Positions 38,401 to 57,507 of a DNA stretch of 64,000 nt are shown here, piece by piece (positions within the stretch are counted from its first letter, which is position 1; the number at the start of each line of letters is the position of its first letter). This DNA comes from Cheilinus undulatus (taxonomy: Eukaryota; Chordata; Actinopteri; Labriformes; Labridae). The stretch is taken from positions 28,276,719 through 28,340,718 of the forward strand of contig NC_054882.1 in NCBI RefSeq assembly GCF_018320785.1, given 5' to 3'. The notes under the pieces were generated by a model that was given only the letters and a program-made list of their open reading frames with translations, had not been told where the DNA came from and did no database searches. A program made the position numbers and the translations under genes.

Positions 38401-41400
38401 CACAAGACTCCTCACAGGAAGCCAGGTTTGTAAAAATACTTCATTTGTTTTGTACATGAGTTGATGCTAACTATTTTATGAGATTTGTCAGTATTTTCTC
38501 TTAGATGTACTAAGTGACCAGGAAAGTAAATGCAATCCAATCTTCATTTTTGTTCTCTCTCCCTAGAGGGTTTTTCTTAACTCACGGCTTTTGTTTTGGT
38601 GCTGTTTCTTGTCGTCATTTTGACAGACAGGGTTATAAAAATTTGTTGTGCAGTCCATCGTTTTACATTTCACTCTTTAATTTTTTTTTATATAGTAATG
38701 AATGATGACTTTATCAGTAGCATTTAAATTAAAAAGCACCTTTTTTACAGCTGATGATCACAAGGATGATCACAAAGGAGGATCACAAAGATGATCACAG
38801 CAGCTCACTGCTCGCTGTTGTTTATTAAGCAGTGACAGCAGAGTACAATCCCTGTCCTGTAGCAAGAAAATATGAGCTGTGCAGTGTAAGATATCATTTA
38901 CTGTTTTTTAGAATATTTCCAGCATCAAGATGTTGTAGTTTGAAGACCATAGCCAATTCATAGTTTGTTGAAATGGCTGCGCTGTAGAGCACTGTTTATT
39001 TTTTCTATGTTAATGATAGTGAGGAAAAGTAGTAAAATTGACTTTATTTGGCTGATGATCATTTATTGATTATTCTGATTCTTATTCTGATCCCTGGGAA
39101 GTTTGCTGTGTGATCTCAAATATACCTAAATAACAGATTGAGTCTCGTACTCTTAGACTTTTTTATCCAAGAAAATACAAGGCGGCAGCTACAGAAATGA
39201 AAATGATTCCTTCTGAGGCTTTCCTCAGCGTTTCAATGTTGAATCTCATAAATACTACAGAGCACTCACCCCCCAATGATTCTATGCAGCCCCCACATAC
39301 ACCTTTTTGAGACTGTTTACAGTTTGTGCAACATGCTTACTGCTTCAAACTTTTCACAAAGTTTGTAGCTGCACCACAACTGCAGCTGTATCTCTCTTAA
39401 CTGATGCACTCTGACAACTCTAGCCCAGCTTCTCAGTGCCATCGGCACAGAGAGCAAGGCTATATCAGTAATGTGCAGTGTGGAAATCAGTGATGGAGCC
39501 CAGAGGCTTTTTAAAATAGATTTAATAACCATGCGTGTAAAAGATCTGTGCAACTGTCTGTGTGAGTGTGCTAAAATGCAGGGTCACCCTTACAGCCTTC
39601 AAAGTTTTCTGCCATCCTTCAAAAAAATCTGTTATTGGTTAAAACAACCTGATTGGATCATACTACTGAAATAGCGATTGAAAATGTTGAAACCTACTTC
39701 TTTATTAAAATGCAGTGTTATAAAGTGCACATATAAATATGGTTATCTTTATTTCAGTTGCTCCATTGTTTAGAATAACAAAGAGAAATCTTGCATCGTC
39801 ATTTAAACACAATAAATTCCACTGCCCGGGGTCAGTACAAAACATTGTTTGCCATTGTTTTGAATCGAGGACACTTCAATAAAAACTGAACTCTAGTAAG
39901 CCACTGTTTACATTTTCTGGATGAATTTCACATCATGAGGGAGAAAAGCTGTTAAAGGAGGTAATCTCAGAAAGCTTTTTGACCAGCTTGCAGCCCAAAT
40001 CGGTGGTCTTTCTGATTTGGAGTGCAGTTTTTATTGTACAGTCCAAAACAATAAGTGAACAGCTGAGGTGGGCAGAGCTGATTAACACGTCTTCACCAGT
40101 CTGTACTTGACTTGTAAATGTCTGGTAAAGCCACACCATTACAGGAGTTGGGGTGGGGGTTTGGAGTTGCATGTTCTTGGAGGAGCTTAAGAAACAGAAC
40201 ATGCAGCTGATGGCAGAGTAGTAATGGTCCATCACAAGTAAGCAGCAAAAATGTGTGGATACAGCAACAGAACAGCACTTTCCAGTAGCAATTTACACTT
40301 ACGCAGCAGTCTGTGACATAACATCCCATGTTTTCATATCATCCAGACAAATTTTGTGTCAAGTTCTGTTACAACTATAAAAAGTAATTATTTCTTTGGC
40401 TTTTAAAACTGTTGTCCTCGATGTAAGTACTGGGGTAAAAATGTATACCTATCATAGGAGACGTCATCTTTTGACTGAAATGGACATTTGGATGCCAAAA
40501 TTCTTCATATCTTACCTTACCATACAGGTACTTTGGGCGTCGGATGCTGCTCTCTCTTTCATCCCACCCTGACTTTGACAAGATCCTGGAGAAATATATC
40601 CCCACCAAAGACCTGCCAACTGTTAGAGACACCGTCTTCACTCTTAAAACCAAGGTATTCTTGAGTTTTTTATTGATCTTTTCTATGAAGGTCAAATTTA
40701 CATCTTACCTGGAGCTTTTTGGGGGTTTTTAGGGTCTGGGTGAGATGCCCCAAGACACCCAGTCAGCCAGGGGGAGACGCTCCCTCCCAGGCAGCGGTAC
40801 AGTCAGGGCTTCATCGCTCACCAGAGAGCCACTCATTAACAGGTGGGGTGAATGTTAACCAGCTTAAGCCTTTAAAACGATACTATTATTATACATTCTC
40901 TACTGACAGGTTGGTAAAAATAATCTATTTTATGCCATTTGTATCCTTCCCAGGGAGTCAAACAGCCATTACGGCTGCAGATCTCAGGTTCAGAGTATTG
41001 CAGACAAAAGTGAATACATCAAGCAGATCTCAGGTCTGCTGGGTTCAAAGGACTTCAGAGAAAGGATCAAAGGAATCGACCAGCTCACAGCTGACTGCCA
41101 GAGCAACCCCAACTTGGTCATCAATAGTATTTTTCCGGTTAGTGCTATGTTTTCAACGAATCCAATCAATATTTCTGTGTAATGTTCTTTGTCATTGCTG
41201 TGTGTTACCATGAAACAATACCCTGTTTCATCCCCTCTTTTCTGCTCTCAGGTGTTTGATGCCTTTAAAGCCAGGCTGCAAGAATCAAACAGCAAGGTTA
41301 ACTTGCACGCACTCGAGTCTCTACAGAAAATCATCCACTTGTTAAAGGACAACCTGTCCCAAGTGGTCAACATCCTTGTCCCAGCAATTGTCGACAATCA

Positions 41401-42008
41401 CCTCAACTCCAAAAATAACGCCATATACTCTGCTGCTATTGGAGCTATTAATGCACTTATCTCAAATCTTGGTACTAGCTTGAGACATTTAAATATTTGT
41501 TGCTGAATTTAAGCGTTTTCAATACTTTTTTTGACTGTGATTTTCTTTCATTTCCTTGGCAGATAATGTACTTCTTCTTCAGCCTTTCTGCACCAAGGCT
41601 CAGTTTTTAAATGGCAAAGCAAAGGTGGATCTTATTCAAAAGGTTGCAGGTATGTTTGTTTTAATTATAATGAAGAGTTAAGAAGACTAAGCCTTTACTT
41701 TTGACTGGCTTATTTCTGAGTTCCTCTTGTTTTTATGTCACATTTTATTTCAAGACCTTGTGATGGAGCTGTACCCTCGCAAGCCCCAGATGGTGGAGCA
41801 GAAGGTGCTACCCTTGCTGTGGCACCTTCTGGGTACCTCTACCCACAGCGGCACCATTCATGGCCGGGGCGGCAGCGTGAGGGGTGCTACTGCCAACCTG
41901 TGCCAAGCCCTTTACGCCCAGATGGGGTCCAGCCTGATGGAGTGTGCTGCCTCCCAGCCTGCCAATGTCCATAAAGGTTTAAACGAGGTCCTGAGGACCT
42001 TATCTTAA
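23467..42008 (+). CDS. togaram1: togaram1 (FAM179B / crescerin-1), starting at TOG2
   Basis: Ciliary TOG-array protein that binds tubulin and promotes axonemal microtubule growth; the human gene is mutated in Joubert syndrome. Coding exons: 23467-24498, 26215-26281, 28298-28423, 28602-28865, 28962-29230, 29401-29630, 29830-29930, 30009-30173, 30978-31043, 31275-31414, 31504-31675, 35461-35697, 36081-36204, 36464-36569, 37892-38127, 38267-38425, 40528-40654, 40733-40842, 40954-41137, 41252-41471, 41563-41649, 41755-42008. Phases agree throughout; 1491 aa. Exon 1 carries TOG2 ([38 protein letters not shown]). Exons 3-12 are Ser/Pro-rich linker, with an SP-repeat cluster in exon 12. TOG3 is about residues 990-1207 ([25 protein letters not shown]) and TOG4 about 1250-1491 ([26 protein letters not shown]). 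Human TOGARAM1 is about 1720 aa; the N-terminal TOG1 region is missing, and an in-frame TGA at 23377 precedes the start in the same exon. The exon 7 acceptor and exon 6 donor (GTTAGG) are the least certain. Confidence 0.93.
24499..26214. other. togaram1 intron 1
   Basis: Intron between a GTGGGG donor and a TATAG acceptor. No element or RNA gene recognised. Confidence 0.6.
27429..28264 (-). mobile_element. hAT (Charlie-like) internal-deletion copy with BED finger
   Basis: TIRs CTGTGCTTCTCAAA and (right end, reverse complement) CAGTGCTTCTCAAA are flanked by identical 8-bp duplications GTTTAGTT (27421-27428 and 28265-28272). On the minus strand 27789-27550 encodes a BED-type zinc finger start of a hAT transposase: CVLCLKPF, then [14 protein letters not shown] and KPLDFF. 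At 836 bp the catalytic region is gone. It sits in togaram1 intron 2 and ends 33 nt before exon 3. Confidence 0.85.
30174..30977. other. togaram1 intron 8
   Basis: AT-rich intron. A short AAT/AAC repeat lies near 30872-30893. Nothing else found. Confidence 0.5.
32005..34440. mobile_element. hAT (Tol2-like), copy F, split by a Tc1
   Basis: The left part (about 32005-32350) contains TTTTACTTAACTACATTT, GATTCCACATCACATCC and GTGGCTTTACCCAAACAACC, shared with copies A-C. The right part (about 34290-34440) contains TTTTACTTCTACTTTAGTA and GTAACTGTATATTTACTTG. The Tc1 and unrelated sequence lie between. The outer ends are degraded, so limits are approximate. Confidence 0.6.
32355..33790 (-). mobile_element. 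Tc1 (DD34E) element with degenerate transposase
   Basis: Inverted repeats of at least 150 bp: CAGTTGAAAAATTGCAAGAA at 32401 and its counterpart ending AATTTTTCAACTG near 33762. The minus strand encodes a Tc1 transposase in pieces: [59 protein letters not shown]. The spacing from the second catalytic position to the final Glu (PIENIWGW) is 34 residues, but the second Asp reads as Gly, and there is a frameshift just before it plus further breaks. Inactive. It lies inside hAT copy F. Confidence 0.85.
36830..37800 (-). mobile_element. Tc1 (DD34E) remnant interrupted by a hAT MITE
   Basis: The left TIR CAGTGACTATAAAAAAGTATT matches the family seen at 831 and 44677. The minus strand of 37440-37800 encodes the transposase C-terminal half: [16 protein letters not shown], then VNVLEW and [13 protein letters not shown], with 34 residues between Asp and Glu. 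An in-frame stop follows ATQK. The right end is missing or decayed. It lies in togaram1 intron 14. Confidence 0.8.
36994..37423. mobile_element. hAT MITE nested in the Tc1 remnant, with TSD
   Basis: 430 bp with TIRs TAGGGGTGCACCGAT and TAGGGGTGCATCAAT (right end, reverse complement). Flanked by CTTTGGCT (36986-36993) and CTGTGGCT (37424-37431), a 7/8 match to an 8-bp target duplication. Contains a poly-T run near 37080. No coding potential. Confidence 0.8.
38426..40527. other. togaram1 intron 16
   Basis: 2.1-kb intron. A short direct repeat of GATGATCACAAAG-like units lies at 38752-38805. No recognised element or RNA gene. Confidence 0.5.
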
Positions 42009-44676
42009 AGGTAAAACAGGATCCCATCACATCCAAATGTTGGAAGAAGATTTACACTGATCTTACTTGAAGACAGAGATGTTCTACATTTCTTCCAGTG
42101 CCTGCACTTTTATATCAACAAATAGAAAGTCCTTAAAAAATAGGAGCTCTTATTCTTATCTCAGTGAGATTTCCTCTGGTTCAGAAGCATAGACGTTTGT
42201 AACATACTGACATCAGGTCTTACACAAACTCAACCTGCTCTCTCTGCACTTTGAAAAGGTAGCTCATCATGATAGACATCATGACTCATACATTTCATCA
42301 TCCAATGATTGTTGCTTTTTTCATCAACTTAACATGTACTGTAGACAAATCAGAGACACTATCACAGAATGTAAAATGAAAATGCACAAAAAGTTGAAGA
42401 CAGGGACCTGAAAGGTGTATATTTTGCTGTTTCATCAAATGTGATGTGATAATTTCAAATTGTCTCATATAGTTTTAAAGATTTGTGATTTAAAATTAAC
42501 AAGAAAAGTACAAAAGACTTTTGTACAACTCAATTGTGTATTTGCACAGTATTAGCTTGATCTGTAATCGTATGCTGTATGGCGGTACAGTTTATAATTT
42601 ATCTATTGTGTAACAGTTTTAATGTCCTTTTAATGATGTGCTCAGCTGGTACAGTCTTCTTTTTTTTGCATGACCAAAACTTGCTGGCAGGATTAAAATT
42701 GTGTATATTTTTGCTATGAGAATATATCTATGTACACTGATGCCTAGATCAAGGTTGGGTTCCAATCATCTCTCCAGGGTTGGGACAGCTGGAAAGGAAA
42801 GAAGACCAGTTGTACGACAATGTTTGCCTAAGAAACCGTGACGGTCCAGATCTGATTGTGTCTCAGTATAGTGCCAGTCTTCAAGTAGCCTTTTAACTCA
42901 TCTATTGTTAAATTATATTGAACTTGTTTGTGAACAAGGCAAAGACAGATTGATATATTAATAAAGTGTTTTATTTCTGTAAAACTAACTTCCAAGTGCC
43001 TCATTCTAGTATTATGTTTGGAAATGTGATGAAAGGACACAGGGCAAGATTACAGGTCTTATCAGTTACATTTAGCACTTATAAAGGTGAATTAAATACA
43101 AGCCAAGTAATATAAACTATATGCAATTAAAATTTTAAATGGATTTTATTCATGATACAGTGACTAAAAACATGAGATCTTTCATAAGACTATTTGACAT
43201 GTCAAGCTCATTGTAACCAGCTACTGATGTAGCAGCCCTCTTAAAAGGATGCCTGCAAGATTAACATTTGTGTCTTGAAACATGTTAGATGTAAACATTT
43301 TGAGAAAATGTAAAAATACATGTAAGTTGCCGTCGATGTGCAAAGCACTCTGGATGGAGACGTCAGATGCTTTCTTCATATTTCCTACAGTGTGATCCTT
43401 TAAGCCTTGTTCATTTTATCCCTAGCCCAGTGTTAGTGAAGAAGACAAAAAGGAAGAAGTTCCTGAAAAGTAGATCAAGGCCAGTAAACTAGAACAATGC
43501 CGCCTTTTGACAGCTACCCAGAGTGCATTGCACAACAATGGCAGCCTACATGTGATGTGGTTTTTTCCTAACTTTACTCACAATGTAGAAATCTACTGTG
43601 TTTCTTTGTATATAAGACACTCATGTTAATCTAATAAAGGTCAAATTTTTATTGATGTGGGGCTCCCTTTAAAGCACCGAACAGACACATTCAAGTTCAT
43701 TTACAACAATGTTTAGTTCTTTACAGAGAAACAAAAATAATTCTTTCATCCAGCATTAAATTCACTTCCAATGTGGATGTCTTTCAGTGTGGGACTGTTG
43801 GCCTGTGATTCCAGTATAATCTTTTTAAAGATGAATGAATAAATAAAACGTAAAGGTAATCAGCTATGACAGTTATCTCCGGTGTGTCTTACTGTCAGGG
43901 CTCTAGGATGGGAAAAGTATCTGTAGCAGTGTGAAGGCGCTCCAGTCCAGACAAAGACTTGAGACAAGAGATAGGCTTAGCAAGCAGTAAAAAGGAATCA
44001 TGTTATATCATAAAAAATTAGTGTTTCCAATCGATCCCTCAGTTTGATTGTCAGGGATTTATTATCACAGCCAATATGAATCACTACTAAGTTTGAAAAT
44101 GACCCATCTCTACACTTAAACAGTGAAAGTAGCTGCCATTTGAACCAGAGATTTAAGCCAGCTGCATCTCTCTGTGAGTGTGCTGTCTGACACAGTGTGA
44201 TGGGACACAGTGAATTTATTCTTCTTGTGTCGGACCGGACAGATTCCCTGTGTTCTTCCTGTCACAGTATGTGATTTTACGGCACGTCGGAAGCAGGATG
44301 GACTTGCTTGTGCTTCCTAATGAGCCCTCGTTTACAAAAGCATCAAGTCCTCCAGTCATTCTAAATCATTAGTGTCAACAAATACAGTAGCCTTACTGCA
44401 CATTGGCAAAACATATAAAACATTTCATTGATAAGTTATTCAAACATACATTTTGTACAATAGCTCTCCTCACTTTGTCCCTTTAAAATCCTGGTATTAT
44501 AAAGGTCCCCCATAGTTCTTAATAAATCCAGTGTTGCCTACTCTTTAACTTTGAATGTAAATATATAAAACAAGAAGGAAGTGTATTCTGAGTGGTAGCA
44601 AAAGTGAAAACTCCTATTACAGTTCAAGGCTAGCCAAGGTGGTGTTGTCAAACCGTGCTGAATATGTTGCTACGTA
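42009..44676. other. togaram1 3' UTR and intergenic
   Basis: Follows the togaram1 stop. Contains AATAAA at 42960-42965 and 43633-43638. No other gene found up to ccdc28b. Confidence 0.55.
42960..42965 (+). terminator. Candidate togaram1 poly(A) signal
   Basis: AATAAA followed by a GU/U-rich stretch (GTGTTTTATTTCTG), 0.95 kb after the stop. A second AATAAA at 43633 could serve as a distal site. Confidence 0.45.
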
Positions 44677-45124
44677 CAGAGCCTGTGAAAAGTATTCAGA
44701 CCCTTGGATATTTTACCCTTTCTTAATTTTATAAACCAATCATGGTCAATATAATTTGGCGTTTTTGACTTAAAAAAAACGCTCTTTAATGTCAAAGTGA
44801 AAAAAGATTTTTAAATAATGTCAGTGAAACAGAAATATGTACAGTAAAATAAGTGATTGCATTAATATTGAACAGAGGTCGAGCCAATTGGTGCTAGTAG
44901 TCTCAGTTAGTGAAACAGGATTCATGAGTGTAGTGAATGTGTCATTTCAAAATTTATTTAATTTACATTTCTTATTAGAAATCAGTTTTCACTTTGACAT
45001 TAAAAAGAGAATTGTTCTAAAATAATTCTTTCATAAAAGCTAAGTTATATTGACCATGTCTGATTTATAAAATCAATACAAGGGTAAAACATCCAAGGGG
45101 GTGAATACTTTTTATAAGCTCTGT
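44677..45124. mobile_element. Tc1-type MITE with both TIRs
   Basis: Left CAGAGCCTGTGAAAAGTATT and right end (reverse complement) ACAGAGCTTATAAAAAGTAT; the repeats continue for about 80 bp on each side. TA is present at the left edge. About 450 bp with no transposase; same TIR family as the pieces at 831 and 36830. Located between togaram1 and ccdc28b. Confidence 0.8.
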
Positions 45125-45541
45125 TAATATGGCTTAAATTTCTGACTAATTCCTGAAATTATGCTAAATACAGGCAAAAAACAAAATAATGCAGATTCTT
45201 GTACTTTTGTGAGATGTGCCTCCTGTCCTAGAAAGCACAACACAAAAAGAAAGAAAATGTATTAACAGCTGATTTCCTTTGCCCTGGAAACCCTCTGATC
45301 ATTTCTTGTGCCATGAATGGGAGGTTTATGATTTCGCTTGAGTGTTCATTTAATGCTCTGCTGCGTTTGAGTCACTGCATTGTTCCCTCGTATTCACTAT
45401 CCAAATGGAAAAAATAGGCTCTCCTCCTCCTGTGGATCTTTCCATTCTGTTGCTAAGGCAGCTGGATTAATGCCATGGGGACCTGGACTGCTCAGAAGTT
45501 AGGAGAAGAAGGTGGTCATCCATCCTCCATACCTCTCTTTG

Positions 45542-52341
<6,800 letters not shown>

Positions 52342-53592
52342 TCTTGTTTCTTTAAGTGAAGCACTCTGGGCTGAGATGAAGGGGCACTGCCTGGCTTAAG
52401 TTCAGGATGTCCTGAAACAACAAAGGTAGGAAGTTGAACACCAGCAGTGACCCCTCCCCTCTCCCTGAGAAAAAAGTGCTCCGTGAAGGATCCTGACTCT
52501 GCCAAAATCAGTGCCGCAGCGCAGGATTCTCCACTCTGCAACAAAAACAGCATTGCTTTAATTTACTTAAACAGCATTCCTCTTAAAGTTATGGCACAGA
52601 AACCCCTAAATCAACAGCGTTTCAATTAAAAGAAGAGTATGACACTAATCCACCCACAAGGGTGATTACATTTAGAATTAGGTTTTTGATGAATTTTTTC
52701 TCTTTATAATGCATCCTTGGTGTGAAAGTTAGATGTGACACATCAGCATGGAAAGATATTTTTAGATCATCCTCAAAGTGGAAAGATATTATAGAAAATG
52801 TGTGAACTGAAGCGGGGTGCATTACAATGTAGATGTCAAATTCCAGTCAGATAAATGGTGAAAGCTCAAGGCTTTGGCTCTATCTTATAACACAAGTGCA
52901 TGGTAAGAGAGAACATGAGTTCTCAGAGAAGCATATTTCATGTCAGATGAATGGATAAATGGACATAGCTCCTATATAACTGACTGAAGGAAAAAATCAA
53001 TCCACTGCACTATGATTGAGACTTATCTATGGTGGGATAGTGGAGCTTACCCTAATCTATTTACGCTCAGTGTGTGACCTGAAAAACATCTTCACAGTGT
53101 GAATTCAGAGAAGCCCAAAGATTTAAAACCTTATTTCAAACTCAAGTCACTAAAATGGATTTGTATTGCTCTGCATTTGTTTTATTTACTTATATGTATT
53201 TGGAGCTTTTATTGCCTATAGTATTGTTTCTAGTTCCTCTAGCTTAGTGAAGAAGATGTCATTGTTGCAATAACATACTGCTTGAGCACTGCTGTCACTG
53301 CTATCTCAGTTTTGGCTTTTTACACATAATAATAGGATGATATCGCTGTAATAACGGTCGTTATCTCCTTAACATTTCGCCAACGGTTCAAAGTAGAATA
53401 CAAAGATGGCCACTACAGTAGGACACAATAGCAACTTTATACGCTCAAATGCGTGATAACTTTGATTAAATCAGTATTGTTGGAACACAGAATTACGGTA
53501 CACAGCATTGGTTTGGTAATTTTGCTGAATTCGGAGTGAAACATGTCGTGTAAACAGATTTATCGTCCACATATGGTAAAAATAAGACTTAC

Positions 53593-53860
53593 CGCATCAA
53601 TAACGCACCACAGAGCAAACCAGCAACTGAGTAAACGGCGTCACATTTCTCCTGTTTTCCTTAAGAACGTCTATGTTGACTTCAGCCGCGGTATTTTCTA
53701 TCAGAAAGGGATAATGCAGACTGTTTTCCGTGGCATCGATGCAAATTACCACCGAATGTAAAGCGCGGCATCGATGCGCTCGGCTCGTGCGGAGTCGTCT
53801 TTATCCTTCTTAAAGGGCCAGTGCACGCCGGAGCGTACAGCCGTTACTGCTGTTTACTCT
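53593..53860 (-). promoter_or_regulatory. Putative ccdc28b promoter and 5' UTR exon
   Basis: CpG-enriched block. A consensus minus-strand donor (GATGCG|GTAAGT) ends an exon at 53593 and can join the acceptor at 52411 in front of the start codon. The transcription start is unknown. Confidence 0.55.
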
Positions 53861-54300
53861 GCGGTCTGTCATACAGGTTTAATGAACAGGATGCTATGTG
53901 GTGCTGTTGATCAGTTTATCATTACTAACTGCGCGCATGCTATTCATATTGTTTATAAAGACGGGGTATCTACCGTGGGATGGTCTGGACCTAGTAGTAC
54001 TGGCAACAACTACACGGGGGCGCAAATGTTCTCTAATTTTTGGCAACTACCAGCGCCGTTAATCAGGATGAAATAAATATTCAAAGAAAAAAAATAATAA
54101 TGATAATAATTGTGCCATATAGACCTCCTTGCAAGTGTTCGGTTATTATAAATACGCCTTTTCACTACTGAAAAAAGACCTTTGCTCTAACAATTCTTTA
54201 AAACAGTGGAAGATGAATGATGTTTTGCAAAATATTTAATTTGTAAGATGTTATTATTATCAAATAATTTGTAATTTTAAACCACTTAAATAGAAAATTG

Positions 54301-54684
54301 CAGTGCATTTAGAAACTATTCAGACACCCTTCATTTTTTTCAATTTTTTCATGTTGCAGCCGGATGCCTCAGTCGAAAAAAAAGTATCATTCTCATTAAT
54401 CTACACTCAGTACCCCATCATGACAAAGTAAAAAAAAAAATAGAATAAAAAAATGCAAATTTATTAAAAATAAAAAACGGAAATATAACACTGCTTGCAA
54501 AAACACTTGGGAGATGTGATAATTCCGTTTTTATTTTTAAAAAACCTGCAACATTTTGTCATTATGGAGTACTGAGTGTAGATTGATGAGAATATAATTT
54601 ATATATTTTTTCAATTGTAGCATCAGGCTGCAACAAAAGAAAACTGAAAAAGTGAAGGGATCTAAATGCTGTCTGAATGCACAG
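54301..54684. mobile_element. Tc1-type MITE
   Basis: The left CAGTGCATTTAGAAACTATT and the right end (reverse complement) CTGTGCATTCAGACAGCATT head an inverted repeat that includes a CATTTTGTCATTATGG-like inner block seen in the opposite sense near 54416. About 385 bp, no coding capacity. Confidence 0.7.
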
Positions 54685-54777
54685 TATATCAACAAAGTTT
54701 TGAATTCAGAACTTAAGGCTTACTAAACTAAATTAAAAATTCCAACACTGTTCTTAAAATAATTTCTGTAAAATATA

Positions 54778-56332
54778 CACTGCATCACAAATTATTATTC
54801 AAGTTAGATCTTAGTGTCATAACATTCAAATTTTTGTTTTCAATTAAACTCATGGACGATATTGTGTCTCATGGTTCTTTGGATCACTGAAATCAATCTC
54901 AGACACCTGTGATTATTAGTTTGCCAGGTTAGCCCAATTAAAGGAAAACTACTTAAGAAGGACATTCCACATTATTAAGCAGGCCACAGGTTTCAAGTAA
55001 TATGGGAAAAAAAGGATCTCTCTGCTGTTAAAAAGCGGCAAATAGTGCAATGCCTTGGACAAGATATGAAAACATTAGATATTTCATGACAACTTAAGTG
55101 TGATCATTGTACTGTGAAGAAATTTGTGGCTGATTCAGAACGAAGACAAGTTTGTGCAGATAAAGGCATAATGAGGAAGGTTTCTGCCAGACAAATTCAT
55201 GGGATTAAGAGAGAAGCTGCTAAAATGCCATTACAAAGCAGCAAACAGGTATTTGAAGCTGCTGGTGCCTCTGGAGTCCCACCAACCTCAAGGTGTAGGA
55301 TCCCCCAGAGGCTTGCAGTCATGCATAAACCTGCTATTTGGCCACCTCTAACCAATGCTCACAAGTAGAAACAGCTGCATTGGGCCCAGAAATACATGAG
55401 GACTAACTTTCAAACAGCGTTGTTTACTGATGAGTGCCGTGCAACCCTGGATGGTCCAGATGGATGGAGCAGTGGATGGTTGGTGGCTGGCCACCATGTC
55501 CCAACTAGACTGCGACATCAGCAAGGAGGTGGTGGAGTCATGTTTTGGGCTGGAATCATGGGGAGAGAGCTGGTAGGCCCCTTCATGGTCCCTGAAGGTG
55601 TGAAAATGACCTCAGCAAAGTATGGAGAATTTCTGACCTGACCACTTTCTTCCATGGTACAAAAAGAAGAACAGTGCCTTCCGTAGCAAAATTACCTTCA
55701 TGCATGACAATGCACCATCTCATGCTGCAAAGAATACCTCTGTGTCATTGGCTGCTATGGGCATAAAAGGAGAGAAACTCATGGTGTGGCCCCCATCCTC
55801 CCCTGACCTCAGCCCTACTGAGAACCTACTGAGCATCCTTAAGCTAAAGATCTATGAGGGTGGGAGGCAGTTCAAGTCAAAACAGCAGCTCTGGGAGGCT
55901 ATTCTGACATCTTGCAAAGTAATTCAAGCAGAAACTTGCCAAAAACTCACAAGTTCAAAGGATGCAAGAGTTGTGAAGGTGATATAAAAAAGGGGTCCTA
56001 TGTTAACATGTAACTTGGCCTGTTAAGATGTTTTTGATTGAAATAGCTTTTGGTGTCAGTATATGACCTCCTAATGCTGCAAATTCAATAAATGACCATT
56101 TTCAGTTCTTTAGAACCTATAAAATGTTCCGAAACTCTGTTGTGCACAAAAATGTGGAACAGTGCATTTTGAGGTTTTTATTTTTTAAAAAAGTAATCAT
56201 CAGGAGGTTTGTTTAATAAAATCTGAATCATGCTCTAATGTTTGATGACTTGAAAATTATACTATCATTTCCATTGAATATTTTGGAAAATCAGAGAAAA
56301 ATATAATTTGCATAATAATTTGGAACGCGGTG
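54778..56332 (+). mobile_element. Tc1/mariner element with DD37E spacing, near full length
   Basis: 1555 bp, flanked by TA (54776-54777 and 56333-56334). TIRs CACTGCATCACAAATTATTA and (right end) CACCGCGTTCCAAATTATTA. The plus strand encodes a transposase almost throughout: VKKFVADSERRQVC, GASGVPPTSRCRI, LFTDECRATLDGPDGWSSGW, GGGVMFWAGIMGRELVG, FMHDNAPSHAAKN and SPDLSPTENLLSILK. Exactly 37 residues separate the second Asp (HDNA) from the Glu (TENL). The frame is broken by a stop before LKCDHCT, a stop after TNAHK and a frame change after YGEFLT, so it is inactive. Intergenic between ccdc28b and tmem39b. Confidence 0.9.
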
Positions 56333-56764
56333 TAACTGGTTTATGATTGATGGGAGGGTCCTGCAGGTACAGGTATATTTGTCATGAGTAGAATATTATT
56401 GATGAGCTATTATTGGTCATATCTATACATTGTTCCACAATAGCTGAAAAATAAAATTTAAAAAAAGATTGCAAAGTTTCTGACAATGTAGCCCAATATG
56501 GATGGTTCAGGGGTGCTGTGACGTATTTAAGTAGGGCTTCAGCATATCTAAAAAATTGCCTGTTTGGATCTGATCATTTTTAAAAAATATTTTATACTAA
56601 ATCAAATTACTGAGCTATATGAAAAAAGTACCTGGCAGGGCTTTTCACAAGTGCCTGTTGTCAGCTGAACAGCGGATAACTTGCTTGATTACAGCCAGCT
56701 ACTTTATTTTCCCTAAGATTTCTGACCCCCTGACCTGGATGAAGATGGAAGTAGTCCTGTAAAG

Positions 56765-57507
56765 CAGTGGCTCCACCACTTTTTTATCCTTAGCAACCCC
56801 TACTTGTGTCTAAGAAAACCAAGCCACCCCAGGATTTACATAGAAAAACAAAATTACAAAATCCCAACAGGCCCAAATACACATGCTTGACAAAATATCT
56901 ATGTATAAACTATCCAGCACTTCAACAGTGTTCAGCATCCCTCAAAAAAACAAACAAACAAAAAAAAACCAACTTAAATTCACAATTAAAAAAGTCACCA
57001 GTGTACTCTATAAAATCTAGAAAACATAAACTTCAGAAGCTGTAAATGAACATAAACCAATATTTGACATATAGATTTAAAAGTCTGAAAATCCAACAGC
57101 TGTTTTCAGTTTGGTTTCTTGTAAATTGCTTGCTTGATATTGTCGTAAATTTATGATGTTAAAAACTTCAAATCTTTTTTTTAAAGTTTAAGCCTTTTTA
57201 AACTTGGAAAGTAAATGATTTTTCTTGTACATTTACAACTTTTAACCTAAGAAATTAGGAGTTTGTTTTCTTATAAATATACGATATGTCAATTTTTGTT
57301 ATTTTTCCTCCTTTCTTGTCAAAATTAACAGATCCTCTTTTTTTCTCTTTGGGTGGCCCTAATTTCCCTTCATACAATTTATTTGTACTCATGATTAAAA
57401 AAATACATGTACATCTAATTTTGACATTAGAGGAGACAGGGCCCCTGCCCCCCGAGATATTTGGTGCCACCCCTCCAGGTTTCTGGACCCCAGGTTGGGA
57501 ACCATTG
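56765..57507. mobile_element. Non-autonomous hAT with decayed TSD
   Basis: Begins CAGTGGCTCCACCAC and ends in the reverse complement of CAATGGTTCCCAACCTGGGG, a hAT-type terminus. Flanks CTGTAAAG (56757-56764) and CCATAAAG (57508-57515) match at 6 of 8 bases. No transposase. Interior resembles 62230-62800. Confidence 0.75.

Noticed and set aside
55114-55987. Host gene made of three plus-strand open frames
   Set aside because: These are pieces of one Tc1/mariner transposase bounded by TIRs and TA duplications.
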